Of a DNA stretch of 64,000 nucleotides, positions 45,777 through 54,566 are shown piece by piece. The notes below the pieces were generated by a model that searched no databases, had not been told where the DNA came from, and worked only from the letters and a program-made list of their open reading frames with translations. The translations under genes were made by a program, and so were the position numbers. The DNA lies in contig NZ_JACWZY010000001.1 of NCBI RefSeq assembly GCF_014699005.1, positions 558,001-622,000 on the forward strand, written 5' to 3'. Source of the DNA: Spirosoma profusum. GTDB lineage: Bacteria; Bacteroidota; Bacteroidia; Cytophagales; Spirosomataceae. Every line of letters begins with the position of its first letter. The first letter of the stretch is position 1.

Positions 45777-45808
45777 AAAAAAGCGGCTTTCGAGCCGCTT
45801 TTTTTATA
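45777..45808 (+). terminator. Intrinsic terminator after gldN
   Basis: AAAAAAGCGGCT (45777-45788) pairs with AGCCGCTTTTTT around loop TTCG, followed by more T. It ends the gldKLMN operon. Confidence 0.93.
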
Positions 45809-45851
45809 CTTTAAGATTTCTTGAATCGACTCACAAACTGGGTCGATTTTT

Positions 45852-47660
45852 TTATTGCTCAAGCATAGAAAAATACGATTTTAGCTTACTTGCCCGATCC
45901 TGACCGACTACTTCAGCAATTTCCTCGAACGTAGCATCGCGTATTTTTTTCACACCTTTAAAATGTTTCAGGAGTTTAGCTGCTGTCTTTTTACCAATCC
46001 CCTCCACATTTTCCAGTTCACTGATGAGGCTGTTTCTGCTACGTTTATCGCGGTGATACGTAATGGCGAAATGGTGCGCTTCATCACGAATACGCTGAAT
46101 AAGTTTGAGTGATTCAGACTTTTTATCAATATAAAGTGGCAGATTATCCTCTGGAAAATAGATTTCCTCCAGCCGTTTGGCTATACCAATAATGGGAACT
46201 TTTCCGTATAAATCTAAAGCTTTCAATGCGTCGCAGGCCGCACTAAGCTGTCCTTTACCACCGTCGATGACGATTAAATCGGGCATGTCGGTTCCTTCGG
46301 TGAGCACGCGTGAATATCGGCGCGTAACGACTTCATACATACTAGCGAAATCGTTTGGCCCAACAACCGTTTTAATAGAAAAATGTCGATACTCGCGATT
46401 TGCGGGCTTGCCACCAATAAAGCAAACCATAGCTGATACTGGATTCGTACCCTGAATGTTCGAGTTATCGAAACATTCAATCCGTACGGGCAGATTTTTC
46501 AACTGTAAATCCTGCTTAAGTCGAATCAGCACTCGGTCTTTTTTGCTGGCATTAGCCGTTGCTTCGGCGGCTGCTCGTTCCTGACGTTCGCGCCGGAAGT
46601 ACAGGACGTTTTTCAGCGACATATCCAGCAATTTTTTCTTATCGCCAATTTGCGGAACAGTAATTTCTGCCTTTAAATCAATGTCCAACGGAATGTTGGT
46701 TATAATCTCTTTCGCCTGGCTACCATACTGTTCACGAATTTCAACGATAATCATGGCCAGCAAATCAGCATCTGTTTCGTCAAGTTTTTTCTTGATCTCT
46801 ATAGTATGCGTCTGAACAATGGTACCATTCACAACCCGCATAAAATTGATATAGGCTGCTGATTCGTCAGAAGCGATCGAGAAAACATCTGCGTCCGCAA
46901 TTTTCGGATTAACTACCGTCGATTTGCTCTGAAACCGCTGTAGTACGTCTAACTTCTCTTTATAACCTTGTGCCTGTTCAAAAGCCAGTTCACCTGCGGC
47001 CTCAATCATCCGGCCTTTAAAATATTCTTGAGCCGGTTTCAGATTACCTTTCAGAATATGATGAATCTGCTCAATGTCTTTATTATAATCAGGCTCTGAC
47101 TGCTTTGCTTCACACGGTCCTTTGCAGTTTCCAATATGGTATTCAAGGCAAACTTTATATTTTCCAGCAGCGATATTATCAGGAGCCAGATTATAATTGC
47201 AGGTACGTATCGTAAACAGTTGACTGAACATATCCAGCACTGTATACATGGGCTTTAGATTGGCAAATGGCCCGTAGAACGTACCGAGTTTACGATCGAC
47301 TTGACGAGTCGTCAATACGCGGGGAAAATGTTCATTCGTGACGCAGACAAACGGGTAGGTTTTGTCATCACGTAGCAGAATGTTGTACTTAGGCTGGTAT
47401 CGCTTAATTAACTGATTTTCCAACAGGAGTGCATCAAACTCAGTATGAACGATAGTGAATTCAATCTTACGAATTTGACTGACAAGACGTAACGTTTTTC
47501 GGTCATGATTTTTCGTATTCGTGAAATAACTGCTAACACGGTTCCTGAGGTCTTTGGCTTTGCCAACGTAAATCACTTCTCCCGTAAGATCGAAATACCG
47601 ATAAACGCCGGGTTCATGCGGCACTTTGGATAACTCATGTTTGTAGTCAAACTCAGCCAT
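45852..47660 (-). CDS. uvrC: Excinuclease ABC subunit C
   Basis: Makes the dual incisions in UvrABC nucleotide excision repair. The 602-residue protein has the N-terminal GIY-YIG domain (HEPGVYRYFDLTGEVIYVGK near 16-35, AKDLRNRVSSYF), a UvrB-binding UVR region near 200-235, the RNase H-like endonuclease domain (RIECFDNSNIQGTNPVSAMV, MPDLIVIDGGKGQL, DEAHHFAITYHR) and two C-terminal helix-hairpin-helix motifs (VEGIGKKTAAKLLKHF). Full length with all catalytic blocks. It follows the PBP gene on the same strand but a 45-bp inverted repeat lies between. Confidence 0.97.
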   Translation of the reverse strand: MAEFDYKHELSKVPHEPGVYRYFDLTGEVIYVGKAKDLRNRVSSYFTNTKNHDRKTLRLVSQIRKIEFTIVHTEFDALLLENQLIKRYQPKYNILLRDDKTYPFVCVTNEHFPRVLTTRQVDRKLGTFYGPFANLKPMYTVLDMFSQLFTIRTCNYNLAPDNIAAGKYKVCLEYHIGNCKGPCEAKQSEPDYNKDIEQIHHILKGNLKPAQEYFKGRMIEAAGELAFEQAQGYKEKLDVLQRFQSKSTVVNPKIADADVFSIASDESAAYINFMRVVNGTIVQTHTIEIKKKLDETDADLLAMIIVEIREQYGSQAKEIITNIPLDIDLKAEITVPQIGDKKKLLDMSLKNVLYFRRERQERAAAEATANASKKDRVLIRLKQDLQLKNLPVRIECFDNSNIQGTNPVSAMVCFIGGKPANREYRHFSIKTVVGPNDFASMYEVVTRRYSRVLTEGTDMPDLIVIDGGKGQLSAACDALKALDLYGKVPIIGIAKRLEEIYFPEDNLPLYIDKKSESLKLIQRIRDEAHHFAITYHRDKRSRNSLISELENVEGIGKKTAAKLLKHFKGVKKIRDATFEEIAEVVGQDRASKLKSYFSMLEQ

Positions 47661-47727
47661 AGAAGCCCGATTTGAAGAGGGTGAGGGCTTATTAGTAACA
47701 AGATATTTGCCCCAAAGGTTGCTGATA

Positions 47728-47832
47728 AATAGTTTGTAACACAGAGATACGCGGAGAGTAAAAGAGATTCACAAAGAGTAATCCTCAGTGAATCTCTTTT
47801 ACTCTCCGCGTATCTCTGTGTTACAAACTATT
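47728..47832. repeat. 45-bp perfect inverted repeat between PBP and uvrC genes
   Basis: Left arm 47728-47772 and right arm 47788-47832 are exact reverse complements with a 15-base spacer. Words include CACAGAGATACGCGGAGAG and GAGATTCAC. The right arm covers the first two bases of the PBP stop codon (minus strand, 47831-47833). Its words resemble those of the repeat at 9062-9150. It probably acts as a terminator or mRNA 3' end structure. Confidence 0.95.
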
Positions 47833-50206
47833 ATTGCAAAATTTCGTCCTCGTCCTCTGGTACCACCTTCGGCGGAATGTAGCGCTGTGAAGAATCAATG
47901 TGATAACCGCCACAATCAATCTTGAAATCATTTGGCTTCCGGAAAGGCTCCGGACGATAATTAGTTAACGTTTTATCGGCGTAGATTTTCTGCATATATG
48001 TGGCCCAGGCAGGCATAGCGATACGTCCTCCCTGACCATATTCAATAGAACGGAAGTGGATAGAGCGGTCGTCGCCACCCACCCAGAGTCCCGAAACCAA
48101 ATGCTGTGTCATTCCCATGAACCAGCCATCCGAATAGTTGGACGTAGTACCCGTTTTAGCAGCAATTTCGTTACCACCTTCCAGTAACTTATACTGGGTA
48201 CGCAGTCGCTGGGCTGTACCGCTTGGTTCTTCTACAGCACCACGCATTAAATGCAGCATTTCGTAAGCTCGATTCGCGCTAATCACCTGATTGCCATTCG
48301 GGCTAAATTGGGCTAAAACATTCCCGTTTTTGTCGGTAATTCGCCAGATCATGACTGGTTTAACCCGGATACCTCCGTTGGCAAACGCGCAATAAGCCGC
48401 TACCATTTCAAAAACCGATACGTCGCTTGTTCCCAGGCAAAGGGTTGGATCTTCTCGCAAATCTTTACTTTCGATGCCCATTTCGTGCGCGTATTTGATC
48501 ACCTCGGCGGCACGTGTTTTCTTAATCAACTGGGCGCTAACAGTGTTAATCGATTGACCTAGCGCTTCACGTAACGATAAACTTTGGTAACTGTATCGAC
48601 CCGTTGAATTTTTAGGTGTCCAGGCCGGGCCGTTATTGTTATCCTCGCCGTGGGCAAACGTAGTGGGTTGGTCAACGAGGTGGCTGCACGGCGTTACAAA
48701 GCCCTGATCCATAGCTGTCAGGTACACAAATGGTTTGAACGTAGAACCTGGCTGCCGGCGTCCTTGCCGCACGTGGTCGAATTTCATGTGCTTGAAATTA
48801 ATACCGCCCACCCATGCTTTTACGTAACCATTACGTGGATCTATCGACGCGAAACCTGTGTTTAGCAGGCGTTTATAGTAACGGATGGAATCCAGCGAAC
48901 TTAAGGTTGTATCTTTTTCATTACGTTTCCCACCATAGACAAACACTTTCATCTTGATTGGCTTTCGCATTTCGCGCCAAATGGCTTGTTCATCGGCCCC
49001 AAACTCGGCTTTCAGTTGTTTATAGCGTGTGGTCCGACGGGCTACGTTTTCAATGAAGCCCGGAATCTCTACGTATCGTTCGTTACGCTTGCCTTTACCT
49101 CTGACTTTGTCCCGCTGTACCCAAGGATTTCGACCGCGCCAGTGTTCGTAAAACTTCCGTTGCTGATCACGCATGTTGGCCATCACCGCTTCTTCTGCGT
49201 AGGTCTGCATCCGCGAGTCGATGGTCGTATAAATCTTCAGGCCGCTGGTATAGAGATCGAGGTCGGCGTCGGGGTTTTCCTCGTTATATTTCTTTATCCA
49301 TTGCCGAAGGTCAGCGCTAATCACCGACCGGAAATAAGCCCCCATTCCGGTGTTCGAGTTTTCGACACTGAAATCGAGTTTTAAGGGCTTACGCTTATAG
49401 GTAAAAAACTGTTCCTGGCTCAGAAACTTGTATTTTTTCATCTGCGACAGCACTACGTTCCGGCGTTCTTTAGTACGTTGCTCAAACAGACGCGGGTTAT
49501 AGAGCGTCGGATTTTTGAGCATACCGACCAGCATCGCAGCTTCTTCTACGTTTAACTGCCAAGGTTCTTTCGCGAAATACGTTTTGGCGGCTGTTTTGAT
49601 CCCATACGTATTGTTACCGAACGAAACCGTGTTCAGGTACATCATCATGATTTCCTGCTTGGTGTAGTTTCGTTCCAGACGTACCGCCAGAATCCATTCT
49701 TTGGTTTTGGCAATGACAAGGCCAATAATCGGGATACTGCCCAAAGCCCCACGAAGTTCTTCCTGGCGCGTATCGAACAGGTTTTTGGCCGTTTGCTGGG
49801 TTAACGTACTGCCGCCACCCGAACTCGACGCATTACGGAAGGTCAGAAAACCACCCACCGCCCGGAAAAGCGAGCGCGGATCAATACCAGAGTGTTTAAT
49901 AAATCGGGCATCTTCGGTAGCCAGCAGTGCCGACGTAACGTTTGGCGACACCTGCGAAATTTCGATAGGTGTGCGGTTTTCAATGTAGTATTTTCCCAGC
50001 AGTTGCTGGTCATAGGTATAAATTTCTGACGCTTCTTCGCTTTTCGGGTTCTCCAGCGCTTTCAGACTGGGCATACCGCCAAAGAGCCACAGGAAATTGT
50101 AACTGACTGCAATAACGTATAATATCAATAACGCAATGCCAATCAGGGAATATCGCCAGAGATTTCGGATAATTGTCCGATAGGGGCCGGACGCAAATTC
50201 AACCAT
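47831..50206 (-). CDS. Class A penicillin-binding protein (PBP1A)
   Basis: A bifunctional peptidoglycan synthase with an N-terminal transmembrane segment (about 18-42), GT51 transglycosylase and transpeptidase domains. The 791-residue protein has the GT51 motifs LLATEDARFIKHSG (catalytic Glu98) and GGSTLTQQTAKNLF, plus RNYTKQEIMMMYLN. The transpeptidase motifs are GSTFKPF (Ser488-x2-Lys491), SINT (SxN) and AAKTGT (KTG). It resembles PBP1A/MrcA of Bacteroidota. It is flanked upstream by sprE with a GGTTTGTTGTTCC inverted repeat. Confidence 0.96.
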   Translation of the reverse strand: MVEFASGPYRTIIRNLWRYSLIGIALLILYVIAVSYNFLWLFGGMPSLKALENPKSEEASEIYTYDQQLLGKYYIENRTPIEISQVSPNVTSALLATEDARFIKHSGIDPRSLFRAVGGFLTFRNASSSGGGSTLTQQTAKNLFDTRQEELRGALGSIPIIGLVIAKTKEWILAVRLERNYTKQEIMMMYLNTVSFGNNTYGIKTAAKTYFAKEPWQLNVEEAAMLVGMLKNPTLYNPRLFEQRTKERRNVVLSQMKKYKFLSQEQFFTYKRKPLKLDFSVENSNTGMGAYFRSVISADLRQWIKKYNEENPDADLDLYTSGLKIYTTIDSRMQTYAEEAVMANMRDQQRKFYEHWRGRNPWVQRDKVRGKGKRNERYVEIPGFIENVARRTTRYKQLKAEFGADEQAIWREMRKPIKMKVFVYGGKRNEKDTTLSSLDSIRYYKRLLNTGFASIDPRNGYVKAWVGGINFKHMKFDHVRQGRRQPGSTFKPFVYLTAMDQGFVTPCSHLVDQPTTFAHGEDNNNGPAWTPKNSTGRYSYQSLSLREALGQSINTVSAQLIKKTRAAEVIKYAHEMGIESKDLREDPTLCLGTSDVSVFEMVAAYCAFANGGIRVKPVMIWRITDKNGNVLAQFSPNGNQVISANRAYEMLHLMRGAVEEPSGTAQRLRTQYKLLEGGNEIAAKTGTTSNYSDGWFMGMTQHLVSGLWVGGDDRSIHFRSIEYGQGGRIAMPAWATYMQKIYADKTLTNYRPEPFRKPNDFKIDCGGYHIDSSQRYIPPKVVPEDEDEILQ

Positions 50207-50225
50207 TCTAGAGTTTGGGTTTCAA

Positions 50226-50287
50226 GTTCTGGTTTGTTGTTCCAGTTTATAAATTCGTCAGCTAATCCGGAACAACAAACCTGGAAC
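50226..50287. repeat. Inverted repeat between sprE and PBP genes
   Basis: GGTTTGTTGTTCC (50231-50243) is exactly complementary to GGAACAACAAACC (50269-50281). Flanking GTTC/GAAC bases extend the pairing with a one-base bulge. Confidence 0.8.
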
Positions 50288-50296
50288 AGCAGGAGT

Positions 50297-52552
50297 TTAC
50301 TTTCGTTTTGCGGTTGCCTGTTCAGCGGCCGTCTGCATTTCCTTCACGCGGGGAAGGAGCTGGCTCGCCGGGTAGTCGCGTACAAATTCGTTGAGAGCCT
50401 GCCGGTAAGCGTCTACAGTTTGCATTTTACCGACCAGCATAACACGTAGCAGGGCCAATTTATCTTCTAATTGTGTACCGGCAAACGTACGTAGTGCATT
50501 TTCGGCCTGCGCCAATGCTTCGGTATTATTGTTGGCTTTATAAAGTTCATAAATAGCCGTATACTTTTTCAAGGCCTGCGCTTCGGCATCCGTTGTTTGC
50601 CCGGCGCTACGTCCGCTTAAACGGGCGTAGGACGTATTCGGAAATTCGGCCAGTAATTTATCTTTCCAGGGGGATGCTTTACCCAACTGCTCGTTCGATA
50701 GATGCAACAAGTAATATACTTCGGGTTTTTGCAGCGTATTGGGGTATCGGGTTAGTAGCTGTTCGAACGTAGTGATCGCATCCGTCGGTTGATTAAGTTG
50801 AAGTTTATAGAGCTTCCCTAATCGATAAAGCGCATTTTCGATACGTTGGTTAGACGCTGCCTGAGCTTCTTTCGTAAACGGGATCTGACTCTTCATAACA
50901 GTTTTCTGCGCCATTCTCGCTTGCGCTGGACTCGTTGGGCCAGCACCCGCAACTGGTGGAGTGTCAGACAATTGTACTGGCAAGTTTGGATTAATCGAGT
51001 TAGCGGGCGAATTCCCTGAAACAGGGCTATTCAATCCGGCAACCGATGCAGAAGCTTCCTTATTACTACGTCGCCAGTTGTCTTCAAGGGTGCGATTTCC
51101 CCAGCGAGTCGTAAATTCCTGTCGCCCCTGACTCAGTGTCACCGGATTATAAAGTGCCCAGCGTTCGGCGGGCTGGAGGTTTGAGTTGGTGGCTCCGGGC
51201 ACTACGCTCGTATTACCATTTGTAGCACGATCAACAATCTGTTTGGCTAAATCGGCCTGCGCTTTATCTTCTTTTTCGCGCTGATCAATTACTTTGTCGA
51301 GTAGTTTATTGAGCGCAGCCGAATCGAGCTGCGCCAGGTGGAGCAGACTGTCTTCAGTACGTATCGTTGATTTATACTGCACGAATTCGTCAAGCGTTTT
51401 TTTGCGGGCAGCCAACGTAGCGTAATCGAGCGATTGTTTAGGCATCAAGGCCAAAGCGCTGTCATAGTATACTTTAGCCCGGTCGTAATTGCCTTTCTTT
51501 TCGTAATACAACTTTCCAATTTCCAGATACGTATACGGAACCTGCGTGGTGTTTGAACCCGCTGCCTGAATTGACTGCGTATATAACTGAATGGCCTTAT
51601 CGACCCGGCCGCTACGTGCTTCGAGCAACCCCATCGTAAAATAAATCTTGTCTTTCAAATCCTCATTTTTACGATCCTTGAGCATCCGCTCAAACGTTTC
51701 GTTCGATTGGGCGAGCCGCTTCTGATCGCCAGTCAGGCCGTTACTTTGGATGGCATAGAGGTTGGCGTAGAAAGATTGGTCGTAAGTTGGTCGCGATTGT
51801 AGTACCTGCCGATACTGGTCGACCGCTTTGGCTGGCTGACCAATAACGTCGTAAAGCTGACCGGCAATCAGGTGAAGGCGAGCTGTTGCTTCTCCTTTCT
51901 TCAGAACTGGAAACGTAGCTTCCAGAATGCCTACCGACGTAGCATATTCGCCTTGTCGCTCATGGAGATAGGCTTTAGTCAGGTAAAAATCGCGCGTGTT
52001 GACTTTGTTCAGTGGCTGATTGCGGAGGTATTCTGCTACGTTCAGCGCGTTGGTATAATCGCTGGCTTCGATATACGCCCGCATAAGGCCAACCAACGCC
52101 GTATGTTTATCATTTTCGTTGGTGCCTTTGGTGTTGACGTACTTGAACACTTCAATGGCATTGGGCAAATCCTGTTTCAGCAATCGCGCCCGACCAATGA
52201 GATTATAGGCATCGTCGAGCCATTTGCTGTTCTGATGGCGTTCGGGGATGAGCGAGGCTTTTTTTATGGCATCGTCAATCTGTGGTTTCACCGCCGAAAT
52301 AGAATTGGAATCGACGGGAAGCAGAATAGGCAGTACCTGGTTGTAATTCTCCTGGCGTGCTTTAAACAGAATCTGCTCAGCCTCGTTTATCTGATCGCGG
52401 GCAATAACATAAGCGTTGTAATGCGCCGTCAGGTTATGATAGCCTTTGCTGATCGGTTTGGTACTGTACTGAGAACACGACACCAGTCCGTCGGCCAGTA
52501 GAACAAAGACCGCAAGGAATAAAAATGGATGATTAAAAAAACAGCGGGACAT
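50297..52552 (-). CDS. sprE: Type IX secretion lipoprotein SprE/PorW (TPR protein)
   Basis: A 751-residue outer-membrane lipoprotein required for T9SS secretion and gliding in relatives. The lipoprotein signal ends LLADGLVSC with Cys26. The SprE/PorW-type mature N-terminus KGYHNLTAHYNAYVIARDQI follows near 35-54. TPR-like helices fill about 60-430 (AYLHERQGEYATSVGILEATF, YTYLEIGKLYYEKKGNYDRAKVYYD) and 575-735, with a low-complexity Ser/Pro/Asn linker near 450-560. Placement next to gldKLMN on the chromosome supports the call, although it reads on the opposite strand. Confidence 0.88.
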   Translation of the reverse strand: MSRCFFNHPFLFLAVFVLLADGLVSCSQYSTKPISKGYHNLTAHYNAYVIARDQINEAEQILFKARQENYNQVLPILLPVDSNSISAVKPQIDDAIKKASLIPERHQNSKWLDDAYNLIGRARLLKQDLPNAIEVFKYVNTKGTNENDKHTALVGLMRAYIEASDYTNALNVAEYLRNQPLNKVNTRDFYLTKAYLHERQGEYATSVGILEATFPVLKKGEATARLHLIAGQLYDVIGQPAKAVDQYRQVLQSRPTYDQSFYANLYAIQSNGLTGDQKRLAQSNETFERMLKDRKNEDLKDKIYFTMGLLEARSGRVDKAIQLYTQSIQAAGSNTTQVPYTYLEIGKLYYEKKGNYDRAKVYYDSALALMPKQSLDYATLAARKKTLDEFVQYKSTIRTEDSLLHLAQLDSAALNKLLDKVIDQREKEDKAQADLAKQIVDRATNGNTSVVPGATNSNLQPAERWALYNPVTLSQGRQEFTTRWGNRTLEDNWRRSNKEASASVAGLNSPVSGNSPANSINPNLPVQLSDTPPVAGAGPTSPAQARMAQKTVMKSQIPFTKEAQAASNQRIENALYRLGKLYKLQLNQPTDAITTFEQLLTRYPNTLQKPEVYYLLHLSNEQLGKASPWKDKLLAEFPNTSYARLSGRSAGQTTDAEAQALKKYTAIYELYKANNNTEALAQAENALRTFAGTQLEDKLALLRVMLVGKMQTVDAYRQALNEFVRDYPASQLLPRVKEMQTAAEQATAKRK

Positions 52553-52668
52553 TCGGAGATAACGCGTGGTCGCTCGTATTAAAACGTCTCAGGCCGCTCT
52601 GGCAATATGGAACGTCAGCCCAAATTAACGAATTTTATAAGCCAACTAGTACTTAATGCCTGATTTCT

Positions 52669-52932
52669 ATGGAAAATAGCCCAGAAACCCCTAAACCTGA
52701 CGATAATAAAAAAGACGTAATGAAGACAACTACCGAACGTACTACGTCGATTGTGCAATATAGCGGCATCGCTTTTCAGATGCTGGGCACGATTGGGTTA
52801 GGGGTATGGGCGGGTCACAAACTCGATGAATGGCAACAAAACAAAACACCCGTCTGGACAATTGTGCTGTCGCTCACGGCCATTGGGGCATCGTTATACC
52901 TATTTATTCGGCAGCTTACCAAGAATAGCTGA
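52669..52932 (+). CDS. AtpZ/AtpI-like small membrane protein
   Basis: An 87-residue protein with a charged N-terminus (about 1-28) and two membrane helices near 30-50 (YSGIAFQMLGTIGLGVWAG) and 60-80 (TIVLSLTAIGASLYLFI). The GLGVWAGHKLDEW turn is typical of the AtpZ/AtpI family encoded near F-ATPase operons, which may help assemble the c-ring or carry Mg. The other ATP synthase genes are not in the window; they might lie elsewhere. It diverges from sprE and is followed by a repeat at 52962-53051. Confidence 0.85.
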   Translation: MENSPETPKPDDNKKDVMKTTTERTTSIVQYSGIAFQMLGTIGLGVWAGHKLDEWQQNKTPVWTIVLSLTAIGASLYLFIRQLTKNS

Positions 52933-52961
52933 GTGTTACGTTGAATAAGTTGCTTCGTAAT

Positions 52962-53051
52962 TTTTGTCATGCTGAGGTACGAAGCATCTTACAATGTCTT
53001 CTTCCCCAAGTTAGGGTACTTTAAGATGTTTCGTACCTCAGCATGACAAAA
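52962..53051. repeat. 30-bp inverted repeat with TGCTGAGGTACGAA words
   Basis: Left arm 52962-52991 and right arm 53022-53051 are complementary except one G-T type mismatch, with a 30-base spacer. The key part is TTTGTCATGCTGAGGTACG. A diverged copy of the right arm and adjacent spacer is at 5466-5504. Repeats of similar wording are scattered in Bacteroidota intergenic DNA as far as I recall. Confidence 0.9.
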
Positions 53052-53110
53052 CCGCTACCTACTTAAACAGTTTTACGAATGCTATTACTTGGAGTAATGG
53101 CATTCGTTGA

Positions 53111-54118
53111 TCACCACTTCAGCAGCGCCGACGCCCAGGTGAAGCCGCTGCCGAAAGCGGCCAGACAAATTAAATCACCCGGCTGTACGCGGCCCTTTTC
53201 ATAGGCTTCAGTTAGCGCAATCGGAATAGAGGCCGCAGTTGTGTTGCCGTAGTTCTGAATATTGTTATAAACTTTTTCTTCAGGCAGATTCATCTGCTGG
53301 CGAACATACTCCGAAATGCGAATATTGGCCTGATGGGGTACAAGTAATGATAAGTCTTCAGGCTTATAGCCGTTCGCTTGCAGGCTCTCGTTGATCACTT
53401 CCATGAACCGAACAACGGCGTGTTTAAAAACCGTGTTGCCGTTCATCGTTACGTTGTAATTACCTTCGGCTAACGTAGCGTCGGAAAGCCAACGACCTTC
53501 GCGGCTACTTCCCGGATCGCGCACATACAGCTCTTCGGCAAAACGACCATCGGCATGAAGGTGAGTCGATAAAATACGGTGTTCAGGATCGGTGGTCGCC
53601 TGTACAACCGCTGCACCAGCTCCATCGCCGAAAATAACGGCCACTCCACGCCCCTCGTTGCTTTTGTTTAGGAACGTCGACTGAATTTCAGACCCCACCA
53701 CCAGAATGGTTTTATACATTCCTGTCTTGATGAACTGGTCGGCAATCGACAGGGCGTATACAAAACCCGAGCACTGATTTCGGATGTCAATGACGCCAAT
53801 ATTTTCCATACCCAGTTCGCGCTGCATCAGAAACGCGGAACCGGGGAAAAAATAATCGGGTGTGATCGTGGCGTAAACAATTAAATCTACCTCAGCAGGT
53901 GCTACGTTGGCCCGATCGAGAGCCATCCAGGAAGCTGCCGTAGCCATGCTGGCATTGGTATCTTTTCCATAGGTGAAATAACGCCGTTGTTTAATACCCG
54001 TTCGCTCCTGAATCCAGGCATCGGAGGTATCCATATATTGGGTCAGGTCGTCATTTGTCACTACGTTATCAGGAACGTAGAAGCCCAACCCTTTTATGCT
54101 TGAGTAAACCGTGCTCAT
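53111..54118 (-). CDS. fabH: 3-oxoacyl-ACP synthase III (KAS III)
   Basis: Starts fatty acid synthesis by condensing acyl-CoA with malonyl-ACP. The 335-residue protein has the triad Cys116 in IDIRNQCSGFVYAL, His in LLVPHQANIRI and Asn in IQNYGNTTAASIP, and the final GSGFTWASALLKW. The N-terminus MSTVYSSIKGLGFYVPDNVV is canonical. A -7 box, TATTTTTG on the minus strand at 54140-54147, lies 22 bases upstream. It is monocistronic or followed by a weak terminator. Confidence 0.96.
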   Translation of the reverse strand: MSTVYSSIKGLGFYVPDNVVTNDDLTQYMDTSDAWIQERTGIKQRRYFTYGKDTNASMATAASWMALDRANVAPAEVDLIVYATITPDYFFPGSAFLMQRELGMENIGVIDIRNQCSGFVYALSIADQFIKTGMYKTILVVGSEIQSTFLNKSNEGRGVAVIFGDGAGAAVVQATTDPEHRILSTHLHADGRFAEELYVRDPGSSREGRWLSDATLAEGNYNVTMNGNTVFKHAVVRFMEVINESLQANGYKPEDLSLLVPHQANIRISEYVRQQMNLPEEKVYNNIQNYGNTTAASIPIALTEAYEKGRVQPGDLICLAAFGSGFTWASALLKW

Positions 54119-54139
54119 TCGTTATAGGAAAAAAGTAAG

Positions 54140-54147
54140 CAAAAATA
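54140..54147 (-). promoter_or_regulatory. Candidate -7 box for fabH
   Basis: TATTTTTG on the minus strand fits TAnnTTTG, 22 bases before the fabH ATG at 54118. No clear -33 element is present. Confidence 0.5.
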
Positions 54148-54210
54148 GGAAACTTCCGTAGTTGATACGTAAAATAGATGTTTCAGTTTTCGCCTATTAC
54201 GTAACCTTGT

Positions 54211-54462
54211 TTAGGCTGCGTGCAACTCAAACGAATATTCTTCCATGATAAGATTCGCCAGCAGTTGCGTGCAAGCTGAATCGACCGTCGACCGGGCTTG
54301 TTCCTCACTGTCGGCATCAACTTCAAGTCGGATGTGCTTGCCAATGCGAACGTTATCGATGTTGTCCATCTGAAGGTTATGCAATCCAAGCTTAACGGCT
54401 TTGCCCTGCGGGTCCAGAATTTCCGAACGGGTCATAATGTTGATCTCAGCGATGTATTTCAT
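54211..54462 (-). CDS. purS: Phosphoribosylformylglycinamidine synthase subunit PurS
   Basis: The small subunit of the three-part FGAM synthase (PurSQL) in purine synthesis, which bridges PurL and PurQ. At 83 residues it has the PurS pattern YIAEINIMTRSEILDPQGKAV, the LGLHNLQMDNIDNVRIGKHI segment and a C-terminal MEEYSFEL strand. The start is ATG at 54462. The frame is open upstream to 54537 but those codons are GAAAGAGC-repeat DNA and not part of PurS. purQ and purL are not adjacent. It follows pssA by 71 bases, all repeat. Confidence 0.92.
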   Translation of the reverse strand: MKYIAEINIMTRSEILDPQGKAVKLGLHNLQMDNIDNVRIGKHIRLEVDADSEEQARSTVDSACTQLLANLIMEEYSFELHAA

Positions 54463-54487
54463 TGTAAATGAGTGAAAGAGCAATTTC

Positions 54488-54566
54488 AAAGAGCGAAAGA
54501 GCGAAAGCGTGAAAGAGCGAAAATTCAGCGCTCTCACTCTTTCACGCTTTCGCTCTTTCGCTCTTT
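54488..54566. repeat. 30-bp perfect inverted repeat of GAAAGAGC words at pssA/purS
   Basis: Left arm 54488-54517 and right arm 54537-54566 are exact reverse complements with a 19-base spacer. The arms consist of AAAGAGC and GAGCGAAAG words, as at 37302-37428. The right arm encodes the last residues of PssA. Confidence 0.95.

Noticed and set aside
51872-52501. 209-codon open frame antisense to sprE
   Set aside because: No signal, family motif or promoter; it lies fully inside a conserved TPR gene.
54463-54537. N-terminal extension of PurS
   Set aside because: The open frame upstream is entirely GAAAGAGC-repeat DNA (SFTLSLFRSL-like); PurS proteins start at the MKYIAEIN position.
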